Notes under the pieces: model-generated
Databases searched by the model: none
What the model was told of the DNA's origin: nothing
What the model saw: only the letters and a program-made list of their open reading frames with translations
In this document: positions 34,605-46,748 of the stretch, piece by piece
Layout: every line of letters begins with the position of its first letter
Numbering within the stretch: the first letter of the stretch is position 1
Position numbers and translations under genes: made by a program
Assembly: GCA_030323885.1 (NCBI GenBank)
Contig: CM059198.1
Coordinates: 59,670,917 to 59,734,916 of the forward strand
Direction of reading: 5' to 3'
Length of the DNA stretch: 64,000 nt
Source: Branchipolynoe longqiensis
Lineage: Eukaryota; Annelida; Polychaeta; Phyllodocida; Polynoidae

Positions 34605-34800
34605 TTATAATCCTGTATCAGGTCGATGCATGTCAAAATTTGATTTACTAGGATTAAATGCATCGAGTACCGGATGTGTGCAATATTGCAGCCCCCTCCA
34701 ATGCTTATCCAGTCTGCCTTTGAAGGCGTTGACGGAAGGCGCTTCTATGACATGTTCAGGCAGTGCGTTCCAGGCATTTCTTAATGAATTGTTACTTTCA
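34605..34800 (-). mobile_element. LINE 3' end (reverse-transcriptase tail)
   Basis: Minus strand reads LRNAWNALPEHVIEAPSVNA then FKGRLDKHWRG and ends DMHRPDTGL-stop. The WNxLP...FKxxLDxHW motif is the usual C-terminus of a CR1/jockey-type LINE ORF2. The long plus-strand frame over this region is its antisense shadow. Confidence 0.75.
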
Positions 34801-35033
34801 CACGACGATATTGGAAAGCAAACAGTTAATGTAAACGCTCTCGGTCCAAATACTCAAATGGACTTTTCCGAGCTCTACATAATTGTGCTTCAGGAAAAAA
34901 GTTGTGCAAGCGCAAAGAGAGCAACAGCAGTACAGATGAACAAGCATTCATATCAATATGAGCTTTATCTGCATACTAACTAACCTAGTCCCCTTGTTTG
35001 TGAGTGTATTCCTTGCATGTATTTGCTATGTCT

Positions 35034-35377
35034 TGAAGCTGCATAGTCCGATGAAGACATCAACTTTTCAAAACCAAAACGATTATCTAGATTTTATTCT
35101 ACATATCGAACTTAGATATTGGTGCACTTAGTAAACATTTGTCATCACATAGACGGGAACACTGATGCAATTTAATGGAATATGTTACTGCTATAGCCTA
35201 TGGAGTCAGAGTTTTGGCATGCTTGCGAAAATTAATTTGGCATGCTTGCACTTCCGATATCTCAAAAGTTAGCCATTTAAACTAAAACATACTTCAAACT
35301 ACAGTAACAATTAACCTAACATATTTTTCTCAGAAAATGACTGAAATTCAAAACCATCGGCTATGCAACTTTCTACA
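35034..35377. mobile_element. MITE-alpha copy
   Basis: Ends AAGCTGCATAGTCCGATG and CATCGGCTATGCAACTTT. Confidence 0.8.
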
Positions 35378-36074
35378 AGTATTCATATTCTAGAACTGGG
35401 AACTGCATTGCATTTTTGGAATCATTAAGAATAAATTAAAGTAATGCTCAATATGATGCTTTACTGTGAGCTTTGGTAGCCTTGAACCTGTTTACGCTAT
35501 ATTAAAGATTCACCCTTAAGTATGAATGACAACCCTGCTTAAATCCGAGCAAAAAAACTGATTCAGTAGGAATTAATAGTGGATGTAGTGGTTCAAGTGA
35601 ACAATATTTATTTCTATTGGCTAACATTTGAGAAATTTAGATTATGCTAAAAAATCTCTTTTATTTTAAAAGAGAGACGGCAGCCACAGAAATCTCTTGA
35701 TTTGACTTTTAAGGTCTATTGATCTACATGCTTTCCATCAATTATTTAACCAAACATAGTGGGTTATGGTGGATAATTATTTGAACAATATGTGTGAGAT
35801 ATTAAATTGCAATACTCAGCCTTCCAACATTTATTGCTAATGGGTTGTTTAGCAGCCCTGTGACAGAGACAGTGTTTCAAGTGTAACTATGGTTACTCTA
35901 ATTGGACATTAGAATATGGTGCGCATGTGCATTCACATAGAGTGGAAGGATGTATGAAGAATCATGTGTGAGAAAAGGCTTTCTTTCATCAGACTTTGCT
36001 ATTTTATAGGAGGACATCTATAATCAGGCAGCCCTAAAAAGTGATTGCTCGACTCAAAATCATTCAGCGTAGTA

Positions 36075-36300
36075 GCCCAGAATGATCATTCTAATTTCTG
36101 ATTGGTTAGTTCATTTATTGAACATATTTTGCAAAGTAGTTTGGAATGATCATTCTATATTTTGATTGTTAGTTTATTTATTACACACATGTTGCTATGA
36201 TACCAGCATTCTAGTGCCATGCAAAGTCACCGCAATATAGTTCCACCCACAAGCAGCAAAATAGCTCTGTATGTGTGCGATTACAAAAAAAATCCACAAA
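36075..36300. repeat. Dispersed repeat, partner of 32245-32475
   Basis: Same 230-bp sequence in opposite orientation. Confidence 0.65.
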
Positions 36301-36511
36301 ATCCACAATTGTACATACTTTGTAGGCATCCTCATAGTCCTGGTTTGTGGGTGGGAGGGTGCTTTGAAAAGTTCATTAGGCCCTTGTCATTGACCCATTT
36401 AAAACCACCTTACACACTCAGATTACATAGCCCTATGCATATGAAAATTTGTTTTCTCCTCATTACGTATTTCATTGTGGTTTGTTTCTTTTTTTTGGTA
36501 TTTGTTCATGT

Positions 36512-37317
36512 TAAGGCCCTGTCACAGCGCGCAAAATATTTGCAACCCGTCGACTCATGTCCAACTCTTCGGCGTTTTGGGAGAAAATTTGACGGTTGTA
36601 GCGTGTTAGTGGCATGTTTTTGGCATGCGGCCAACGCGTTTCGACGCGTGGCGGAACAACATGTCAACGTCCCGCCAGCGGGTTCCCAGCGTGCCATCGG
36701 CGTGTTGTCGGCGCACTGTCGGCACGCTATCGGCGCGTTGACGCGTTGGTGTCGTGTTAGTACCGTGTCAACGCGTACATACCCGCCAGCACCACGTTAG
36801 GACGCACCCGCAGCGAGTCCACACCACGCGGCCAACGCATCCAGGCGCGCCGGCAACACGTCCAACGTGCCGAGAAATGCTGGAACAATGCCAATATTGC
36901 GCCGACTACCCATCGATCGGACGTGACGGACGCGCCGACGGAACGGTCGCATTTTGGGGAAAAAAAAGCCAACGTTAACTGACGTTGATCAACGTTCTGC
37001 CAGCGTTCCGCTGACATGCCACCAACGTGTGTCGACATGTTGCTAACGTGTCAAGTAACGCCCCCTCCAACCCGTTGGCGTGTGTCGTTCCGCGCCGAAA
37101 GTTCTGTGCAAGCACAAAACAATCGGCACGCCCCTACGCGCGCCACCAGCCACCGATGTGTGCATTGACACATTGCTATCACGCAACGTGTACCGACGCA
37201 CCGGTAGCACGCCGGTAATGCGCCGGTAACGTACCGGACGTGTACCAACGTTTCGACCAAAAACGCAACACGTCGACGTGCGTTGGTGGGAAATGTTGTA
37301 GTGTGACAGGGCCTTTA
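36512..37317. mobile_element. Theta-type TIR element with GC-rich private array
   Basis: Ends TTAAGGCCCTGTCACAGCGC and GTAGTGTGACAGGGCCTTTA. The 800-bp interior is a degenerate array of ACGCGTTGAC / CAACGCGT-type phrases in both orientations. Sharp GC contrast with flanks. Confidence 0.85.
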
Positions 37318-37410
37318 GACTAACTTGGGGAATTCTCGATGAGACAAGGAGTTGGTCGGCCTGCCATACTTCATGACTGACACTTGGCAGCACCTATATG
37401 CCTGTTTATT

Positions 37411-37936
37411 GCACCTGTCACACCTTACCGGACTGAGTACCGTCACCACCGGACAAAGAATTGTCTAGTCCAGTGCTCCCTGGTACACAAAATGTATCAA
37501 AATGTATCAAAATGTATCGAAATGGAGTGTAATTGGGTCAATTGCCGCCGGACAACCGGATAAGTACCATACATGTACCCTACATGTACCGGACGAGAAC
37601 CGGCTGAGAACCGGATGAGAACCAGACACTTAACGGATGGGTACCGGACATGTACCAGACAAAACGGACAAACCGGACACCAACGGATGGGTACCGGACA
37701 TGTATGGATGGGTACTGGATGGGTACCGGACATGTACTGGACACATCGGACACCAACCGGACACCTCAGTCTGGCGGTGTCTGGTAGAAGTTTTGTGCAT
37801 GTTCAGAACTTGTACCGGACACCGCCGGACACCGCCGGAAAGGTACCGGACATGTACCGGACATCGCCGTACAGTACCGGACAGTGTCCGGTTCTCATCT
37901 GGTTCCCCAGTCTGGTAAGGTTTGACTGGGCCTTAA
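37411..37936. mobile_element. Theta-type TIR element with TACCGGACA array
   Basis: Left end CACCTGTCACACCTTACCGG; right end GGTTTGACTGGGCCTTAA. The interior is variants of GGTACCGGACATGTACCGGA in runs. Located only 94 bp from the previous theta element. Confidence 0.75.
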
Positions 37937-38368
37937 AGTTTTGACGGCGTGTGACACTGTCAACTTTATGCCGGTTGCCGCCGTGTGATGGCGCAAAACG
38001 GTTGGGAGTGAACATGGCCGTGAAAGTCTGAATGCTTTGATGCTCACGGTCCCCACCATCGACCTTTTTTTGTTCATGTTTTCCATATGGATAGTTCTCT
38101 TAACTATGTTAATTATATTATCATATTTCATTTGTGCATCCATGTTTATGCCAAATAGTTCTGTATTTCTATTAACCCTGGCAATGACTCGCGAAGGGTA
38201 AAACAATGCATTATTTGTGCTGCCGCAATGCTATGTCTATGCGGAGCATTTATTTTTTGCAAAATAAATGTTAACGCTTTCATTGGGTCCATTAAAAAGA
38301 TCTTAATGTACGATTGAAGAGAAAGATCTGAAGTATTTAATTTACCCTAAGAACAATTTTCTTTGAAA

Positions 38369-41000
38369 GGATTCAAATGCAGAAATAATAGTGAATGTTG
38401 GGTTATTCTGAGTGTCAGTGCCAGTGGTAGCCTTACCAGATCATGGCCTCAAAACCTATTTTCGCAAAATAAATTCAAGAATCAACGTTTCGCACTGCGC
38501 GTATCAGCAAACTCAATGGCCGGGCGCCTTTGTTTTGTCTCGACACTGTTTTCTGTGCATGCAATCTACTGGTCGACGTCTAAAGCTATGATTCCATATA
38601 CGCACTATGCGGGCAAATGCGGTATATGTGGCATAGATCTATGTCGTCCCTAATAGCCAATGTCTACTTTTTGTGTTGAGGGGTAGTTAAACAAACAACA
38701 AAATAAAAAAAATAGATACCCATGCCATTGTTGGGGTTTTTTGCTCCAAATTTGTGAAGGAAAGTCAAAGTTGCTGTTGTTTTCTATGACAAACACAGCA
38801 GCATTCGCATTCGCATGCGCATTCACATCGATCGGTACATGGGTCGATCCATTTGCCGCATTCGCATTCGCAATGGCATTCGGATGTATGGAAGCACCAC
38901 TATACTATGCCTTTACATGGTTTCCGATTTTTTGCTGCATTTGCATACCGCATATATGGAATCTTAGCTTTAATCCAGACCTGAACTGCCGACATATGGA
39001 AGTGCTGACCTTGAAAGTTCAACATAGTTGAACTCTGGTTAACGCTTGCACCATGTTGCGGCGTCTGACGCTGTCAAGTGTCGATGTAAAGTCTAAATGG
39101 GAATGTTGGCTTGCGCCATGTTGCACCGATTAACGCCGTCTAGCGCCATCACAAGTATAAACAGGACTTATCGGTTCAGGCAGGAACTTTCCTTACATTA
39201 AACTCGGATGACACAGCTGCCACCACCTGGTGATTAATACCTCTTCGAATGTTGATGTCCCAGCCTGCACACAAACCTGACTACACACAAACCTGTGAGT
39301 TCAGGCTGATCTACAATATGCCGCCAGCCACCCCTCAAACTAACAAGAGGACAAGTCCTGAGTAGGGTTGAGAACCGGATTAACTAGTTTGGTCATTCTG
39401 TTTTGTTGTTGTGTTCTATTACTCTGATTAAATTAAGCACTACTATACCACTCATTTGCTAATCGTGAATAATAAGCATCGTGTAATACAATGTGCAAAA
39501 TTAACGGACATTCCTAAATCAAATGTTCAGTCAAGTAACTGTGAAGTGGGTACGTAGCAGTAGCTGTAACAATTCTTGCTGTCTTGCTCTCAAAATGAAC
39601 TTTCAGAGATGTTGAAAAATGCAACGACTCAGTTGGTTAATATGAAAACAGACAGAACCTATTACATTTGACTACATAAGTACACAAATAAGGATTCAAA
39701 TTCAGAAATAATAGTGAAAGTTGGGATATTATGAGTGGCATTGCCCATGCTAGCCATACTCAATCACTACCTCAAAAACTATTTTAGCAAAATAAATTAA
39801 AGAATCGACGTTTCGCACCACGTGTATCAGTAAACTCAATGGCGGGGTGCCTTTGTTTTGCTCTTGACACTGTTTTCAGTGCATGCAATCTACTGGTCGA
39901 CGTCTAAAGCTAAGATTCCATACACGCAGTATGCTGCACAATTCGGTATATGTGGCATAGATCTATGCCGTCCCTAATAGCCAATGTCTACTTTTTGTGT
40001 TGGGGGGGTAGTTAAACAAACAAAAAAAGAAAGAAAAAAGATACCCATGCCACTATTGGGGTTTTTTGCTCCAAATTTGTGAAGGAAAGCCAAAGTTGAT
40101 ATTGTTTCTACGGCAAACCCAGCAGCATTCACATTCGCACAGATCAGTACATGGGTCGATCCATTTGCCGCATTCGCAATGGCATTCAGATGTATGGAAG
40201 CACCACTATGCCTTTACATGCTTTTTGATTTTTTGCCGCATTCGCATACCACATATATGGAATCTTAGCTTTAATCCAGACCTGTCGCCGACATATGGAA
40301 TCGCTGACCTTGAAAGTTCAACATAGTTGAACTCTGATCAACACTTGCACCATGTTGCGCCATCTGACACCGTCAAGTGTTGACGTAAAGTCTAAATGGG
40401 AATGTTGGCTTGCGCCGTGTTGTGCCGTTTAATGCCATCACAAGTATAAACGGGCCTTATCGGTTCAGGCCAGAACTTTCCTTACATTAAATTCGGATTA
40501 CACAGCTGCCACCACATACCTCTTTGAATGTTGATGTCCCACCCTGCCCCTGGGTTATCATCCACTTGCTGACTGCAGACAAACCTGTGAGGTTAGGCTG
40601 ATCTACAATGTGCCGGCACCCAATGTGCCGCCACCCACCCCTCAAACTAACAAGAGGAGAAGTCCTGAGGAGGGTTGAGAGCCGGATTAACTAGTTTGGT
40701 CATTCTGTTCTGTTGTTGTGTTCTATTACTCTGATTAAATTAAGCACTACTATACCACTCATTCGCTAATCGTGAATAATAAGCATCATGTAATACAATG
40801 TGCAAAATTAACGAACATTTCTAAATCAAATGTTCATTCAAGTAACTGTGAAGGGGGTACTTAGCAGTAGCTGTAACAATTCTTGCTGTCTTGCTTTCAA
40901 AATGAACTTTCATAGATGTTGAAAAATGCAACGACTCAGTTGGTTAATAGGAAAACAGACGGACAATATTACATTTGACTACATAAGTACACAAATAAGG
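38369..41000 (+). repeat. 1.3-kb direct tandem duplication
   Basis: Copy 1 spans 38369-39690 and copy 2 39691-41000. Both run from GGATTCAAATGCAGAAATAA-type sequence to CATAAGTACACAAATAAGG with scattered differences and small indels. Each copy contains the palindromic element at 38581 / 39905. Confidence 0.85.
38581..38972. mobile_element. Foldback MITE (lambda); second copy 39905-40273
   Basis: Ends TAAAGCTATGATTCCATATA and CATATATGGAATCTTAGCTTTA are inverted; the interior is rich in GCATTCGCAT words. A related left end appears at 44087. Confidence 0.75.
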
Positions 41001-42502
41001 GATTCATCAACTAACTATATATATATATGTATAAATGACAATATGCATATACATATTCTCGCACATTACTTGCAAAACAATCTCATTACTTCAATTTATG
41101 AGTAAGTGCATTAAGTGAAGCAATGATTGATATCCAGCCAATCAGATTGCAGCTCTATAAATAATACACTAGACGCTATCATATGGTTGATTTCTAATCA
41201 ATCTGCTTCCAGTATTATGACAACACATTACACGTGAAGGTTTGATTTCAAGTGAATCTGCTCGCAGTTCTGTGTTGACACACTAGACCCCGTGGTTGAT
41301 TTCCAGTAAATCTGATTACACTAGACATAATGGTTGATTTCAAGTCAATCTTGCGGTTCTATGAAAACATGCAAGGCATGATGGTTGATTTTAAGTCAAT
41401 TTGCATGACAACACACATGAAATGCTGGTTGATTTCAAGTCAATTTTGCGCTTCGATGAAAATATGCAAGCCACAATGGTTGATTTTAAGTCAATCTGCT
41501 TGCGGTTCGAGGACAACACGAGGGACAATGATTGATTTCAAGTCAATCTTGCAGTTCTATCACAACACACACAGCATCATGGTTGATTTCAAGTCAATTT
41601 TTCTATGAAAACATGCAAGCCATGGTGGTTGATTTCAAGTCAATCTTGCAGTTCTATGAAAACACGCAAGACATGGTGGTTGATTTTAAGTCGATCTTGC
41701 GCTTCTATGAAAACATGCAAGGATTGATGGTTGATTTTAAGTCAATTCGCATGCGGTTCTATGAAAACACACAAGAAACGATGGTCGATTTCATGTCAAT
41801 TTTGTCGTTCTATGAAAACATGCAAGCCACAATGGTTGATTTCAAGTAAATCTGAATGCGGTTTGAGGACAACACATGAGGCACAAAGGTTGATTTCAAG
41901 TCAATCTTGCAGTTCTATGACGACACACAAAGCACCATGGTTGATTTCAAGTCAATTTTGTGGTTCTATAAAAACATGCAAGCCATGGTGGTTGATTTCA
42001 AGTCAATCTTGCGGTTCGATGAAAATATGCAAGCCACAATGGTTGATTTCAGTCAATCTGCTTGCATGTCTATGAGAACACACTACACATAATTATATAT
42101 TTCAAGTGAATGTACTTGCGGTTCCATGACAACACACAAGACGCTAAGGTTTAGTTTGGACCAATCTGCTTATGGTTCTATAAATAATACACTAGTGATG
42201 ATGGTTGATATCCAGCCAATTATCTTCTCTACAATAATGCATTATACACTACACTTAACATCCAGTTATTTTGCTTGCAGTTCTATTATAATGTGGTAAC
42301 CATAGTTAATAGTCAGTCAATCAGTTTGCATCTCGATCATAGTGCGCTACAGTAGGCATGATGGTTAATTTCTAGTCAATCTGCTTGCAGGTCTACAATA
42401 AAGGGCCTAACCATTATAAGTAATATCCAGTCATTCTGCTTTCACTTCTATAAATAATCCAGTAGAAACTATGGACGATATCCCGCTCGATAATGTAACA
42501 CA

Positions 42503-43212
42503 TCATCATCATCATGCTGTCGGTCGCGATGCGACAAAGACTGCTTTCATTACTTAACTGCCGCTCTCCATTTAGCTCTCTGCTGTGAGAGTTGCGTCCA
42601 TGAGTCGGTCTTAATGTCTCTCAGCTTCAGGTTTCTCTTGATGGTATCCCTGAACCGTAGACGGGGGTGCCCTCTCTTTTTGTAGCCAGAAGACAGTTGG
42701 GAATAAAGGATCTGCTTTGGTAGCCTGTCTGATGTCCAGTCCACCGGAGATTCTTTTTGATCAGAAGATCTTCCATAGAGGGCAGCCCCATCCGTTTGAG
42801 TATTACCTTATTCGTCACTTTGTCCTTCCAGGTTAGCCTCATGATTGAGCGCAGATGTCGCATCATGAAGGCATGCAGCTTTTTCACCTGCCGTCTGTAC
42901 ACTGACCAGGCCTCGGCTCCGTATAGTAGGGTGGATAGCACGATTGCACGGTAGATCATACCTTTGACCCGAATGGACACATGGTGGTTGTTCCAGAGTC
43001 TCTGGCGTAGTCGGCTGAAAGATGCGCTAGCCTTGGCCATCCTCCTCTGTATCTCAGCATCAATGCGTCCATCACTTGATATAGTGCTTCCGAGATAGGT
43101 GAATTCCGGAACAGAGTTCAGCTTGTTTCCGTCAACCATGATCTCCTCCTCTCGGGTTCTTGTAGAGTTGGGTTGGTACAGCACCTCCGTCTTCTTGATG
43201 TTCACACCCTGT
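42503..43212 (-). mobile_element. LINE reverse-transcriptase 3' region
   Basis: Minus strand encodes a reverse-transcriptase C-terminal region with FTYLGSTISSDGRIDAEI, VLSTLLYGAEAW and LRSIMRLTWKDKVTN in order. A frameshift after RWTGH leads into DRLPKQILYSQLSSG, then RDTIKRNLKLRDI and AKWRAAVK-stop, and a CATCATCAT-type tail. It is 5' truncated and dead, and lies inside the 55-bp array. Confidence 0.9.
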
Positions 43213-44215
43213 TAATATTCACCCAACTTATTTGGAGTTCCTTAACAACACGTGAAACACTATGGGTTAATATCAAGCCACTTGGGTGAAAGTTCTATGA
43301 CAACATTCTATGCACTACAGCTCATCTTGCAGTTCTATGGAAACAGACTCGACTCCAGAACCAATCATCTTGCAGTTCTATGGCAACACACTAGACATTA
43401 CAGCAAATCCTTTCGCAGTTCTAGTGCAACACAATAGGCAACATAGTCGATCTTCTTACAGTTCTATGGAAACACACTAGACACCATAGTCAAACTTCTT
43501 ACAGTTCTATGGCAACACGCTCGACACCACAGAAGATCTTGCCTTCTATCGCAATGCAATAGACACCACAGTCAATCTTCTTACAGTTCTATTGCAACAT
43601 GCTAGACACCACAGCAGATCTTGCAGTTTTACGGCAATGCAATGGATTCCACAGTCAATCTTCTTGCAGTTCTATTGCAAAAAGCTAGACACCACAGCAG
43701 ATCTTGCAGTTTTATGGCAATGCAATAGACAAGCAAGCCAATCTTGCAGTTCTATGGCAGTTCTATTGAAACACACTAGACACTACATCCAATCTTCTTG
43801 CGGTTCTATGGTAACAAGATATTCACTACAGCAGATCTTCATACAGTTATATGGAAACACACAAGACACCAGAGCCAATCTTCTTACAGTTCTATGGCAA
43901 CATAGTAGACACAACAGCCAATTTTCTTGCATTACTATGGCAACACACTACATACTAAGTGCAGATTGATGACAACATATTAGACACTGAGTGGCAATAT
44001 CTAGTCAATCTGTTGGTGGTTCGATGACAACACAAATGACGCTACAGCTGATCTACTTGCAATCCTCTGATTCCGCACTACAGAAACTAAAGCTAAGATT
44101 TTCATATATGTGGTGTGCGGTGTGCGAATGCGAATGCAACAAAAATTCATTCACACCTATCGGTCCATTGAGCGATCCAATTTGCCATCCATGTATTCAC
44201 AATCGCATTCACAAC

Positions 44216-44613
44216 TAGATAAAAGATTCACCCGGTACTTGTAGTACACAGGTGAATACCAACCCTATATAAATAGTGTTAGTATGGAACAACAAGTAGA
44301 ATGCCTGGCACCAGTGGCAAATGGTTACTTATATCAACACAGAGTTGGTGAATGAGAGAGAATGCAAAAAGACAAGATGGCGGCCGCAGAACGCCATCGA
44401 TTTCCCTTTTAAATCTTATTAAACTAGATATTATATTATATTTTTCAACTCAAAGGTAGCGGGCTATCAATAAGACAGATGTAAAGAATAAATGTTGCTT
44501 CTTAGATTGTGAAATTAGGCTCTCAATTCTTTGACCCGAATTTTCGACAGCTTTTATATAGGGTTGGTTTGCACCCCTACTGCAGCAGTACGGGGTGAAT
44601 CTTGTATCTAATT
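44216..44613. mobile_element. MITE-epsilon copy
   Basis: Long imperfect inverted ends: TAGATAAAAGATTCACCCGG on the left, and CGGGGTGAATCTTGTATCTA on the right. Confidence 0.8.
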
Positions 44614-45636
44614 CACAACCTGACATATAGAAGCACCACTCTGCACATATATGCTTTTCCATTTTTTGTTGCATTTGCGTACCCCATGCCATATACCGCT
44701 ATATAGCTTAAGGTTGATTTCCACTCAATCTGTTTATGATTCTATGACAACATGCTCAACACTAATTGTTAATATCCAGCCAATCTTGTGGCAGTTCTAT
44801 AACAGCACATTATAGACTAAGCACTACGATCTAATCAACCTGTTGGCAGTTCTATGACAATACACTAAGCATTAATATCCTGTCCATCTATTGGCGGTTC
44901 TATGGCGATCAACTAGCAGTGAATATCCAGTTATGCGCTAGTTATGCGTTATGATTTCAAGTCAGTCCGCTTGCAGTTCTATAAGAACAACACATTAAAC
45001 ACATTTGATTTCCGATCAGTCTACTTACGTTTCTATGACAACACACTATACACTAACTTACTAAGCATTGCGATCTACTCAATTTGTTGGTAGTTTTATG
45101 TTCAACACAGTAGCCACTAGGCACTAATATCCAGTCAAAATATTGTCAGTTCGTTGGCAACGCACTAGCTGTTAATATCCAGTTAGTCTGCTTGTGGCTG
45201 TACGATAATTCACTAAGCATTATTTTTGATTTTCAGCCAATCTGCTTGTGGTTCTATGACAACCTACGAGATACACTCCAGTTCATATTTCCAGTCAATC
45301 TGCTTGCCTGTGTATGATTATTCACTAGACATTATATTTTATTTCCATTCAATCTGCTTGTGTTTCTATGACAACATACAATATACACTACAGTTAATAT
45401 AATTCCAGTCAATCTGATTGCAGCTGAACGATAATTCTCTAAGCATTTTGTTTAAATTCGATTCAAATATGCTTGTGGTTCTGAAAACATACAATAAACA
45501 CTACTGCTCATATTTCCAGTCAATTCTGCTGACGGATCTATAAATAACACAATAGGCACAATGTAGCTATCAGCACACCTTCTACCCGTCCCTACCCTAA
45601 CCTAGACTAAACTAATCTAATCTCAGGCTGAATTCT

Positions 45637-46496
45637 AGATAAGAGATTCACCTCTGACTCAGCAGTGAATTGCAACCCTATGTAAAATTTGGAGAAAATG
45701 TGTCTCACTGTTGATGGTCTTAGTTTGGCATTCGTACCTCATGTTGATTAAAATCCAATAGCTACAATCCGATTGTTTTCCCTCAATATATACTGTTGAA
45801 ATCACATAATATCAAGGTATAATGACACACAATCAGTGAAAGAGTCGATAAAGTAAATCCTCCATGTTTGAATAAACTGTTTCTACCACCTGACTACCTC
45901 AGCCAATGAAAATGACTGCTTTCTGACCTAGATTGGATTATTACCCAGGAACCTCTCAACTTCCTGCCAATGGCTGCCATCATGACATGACATTGTGGGC
46001 TCTGTTAATTCAAACTTTAAAAGTTCCTCGATCTACAGGACTAATCTACTAATCAGTAAAACAACCACAAATAAACCAATCTGTTCAAAAGTTGAGGGAA
46101 AATATATCAAGGTATGTGAAGAATATATGAAAAGTTCAGGTGCAAAACCCAATAAGCAACAATCCAAAACTTGTGATAAACATTGGAATCAAACCTTCAG
46201 AAAGTTTGGTTGTTTTTACATTCCTATTTTGGTGTTCATAGCTCCATAATCATTACATCACAATAAAAATGGAATTAGTGAGAATACAAATTACCTTCAG
46301 GTACAAAATCTTTTATTTGAATTAAAATGTTGGATGAGTGAGGTTTGGCACCTGGACTCTTCATGTTTTGCTTTTTAGATTAAGAATTCATGTGCTCATT
46401 TCATTTACCCACATTTTTCCACTTTTTAAATAGGGTTGTTCTTCACCCCTACTCAGGCTACTGTAGTACGGGGTGAATCTTTAATCTAGCTGAAAT
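45637..46496. mobile_element. MITE-epsilon, large, with nested MITE-beta (about 46132-46366)
   Basis: Ends TAGATAAGAGATTCACCTCT and GGGGTGAATCTTTAATCTAG. The right end stops about 5 bp from the Gene A stop codon, so the Gene A 3' UTR must start in this element. Confidence 0.75.
46312..46317 (-). terminator. Possible poly(A) signal of Gene A (AATAAA)
   Basis: Minus-strand AATAAA about 185 nt after the stop codon, within the nested MITE-beta. Nothing else confirms use. Confidence 0.3.
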
Positions 46497-46500
46497 CCAA

Positions 46501-46748
46501 TCAGGCGTCCGGCAGTTCCAGTTCACAGATAAAGGCTGACAGGGTGCTGCAGTCGACGTTCTCGAAGTTGTGTGCGTAGAAAGCGCTTTGCATGAGCCAG
46601 ATGCAGGTATTCTCATAGGGCTGGTGCCGGATGCCCCAGTTGGCGTGATTCAGCGGAATGGTGTTGAAAGTGTGCGTCCACACGAATTGGGTCAATCCTT
46701 CCATGTAGCGTGCGCCCACCCACCAGCCAGTTGGACCCTTGGATGTCT
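46501..46748 (-). CDS. Gene A last exon: second half of C-type lectin-like domain, stop
   Basis: After TTTCAACCGCAG the exon enters in phase 1. It reads ETSKGPTGWWVGARYMEG, then WTHTFNTIPLNHANWGI, RHQPYENTCIWLMQ, NFENVDCSTLSAFICELELP, DA and stops. WWVGA is the WIGL-type core motif; TC, DC and FIC are three of the conserved cysteines. The long-loop sugar/calcium triplet that is usually EPN or QPD reads QPY, and the WND motif reads NVD. Classical calcium-dependent carbohydrate binding therefore looks lost or altered. The stop at 46501-46503 is followed within about 5 nt by a MITE-epsilon end. Confidence 0.88.

Larger units (their letters stand above)
41190..45560 (+). repeat. About 55-bp satellite-like array, interrupted
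   Basis: Degenerate units built on TTGATTTCAAGTCAATCTGC, TTGCAGTTCTATGACAACAC and ACTAGACAC-type words, in three blocks (about 41190-42490, 43212-44075, 44705-45560). The blocks are separated by a LINE 3' end and by a lambda/epsilon MITE segment. Short ORFs with repeated VDFKSI motifs are repeat translations. Confidence 0.85.

Noticed and set aside
34630..34983. 117-residue plus-strand ORF
   Set aside because: It is antisense to a LINE reverse-transcriptase tail readable on the minus strand.
36219..36800. 193-residue plus-strand ORF
   Set aside because: It joins a dispersed repeat (shared inverted with 32245) to the interior of a theta-type element.
41330..42092. ORFs with repeated VDFKSI and FYENMQ motifs
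   Set aside because: Translations of the 55-bp satellite-like array.
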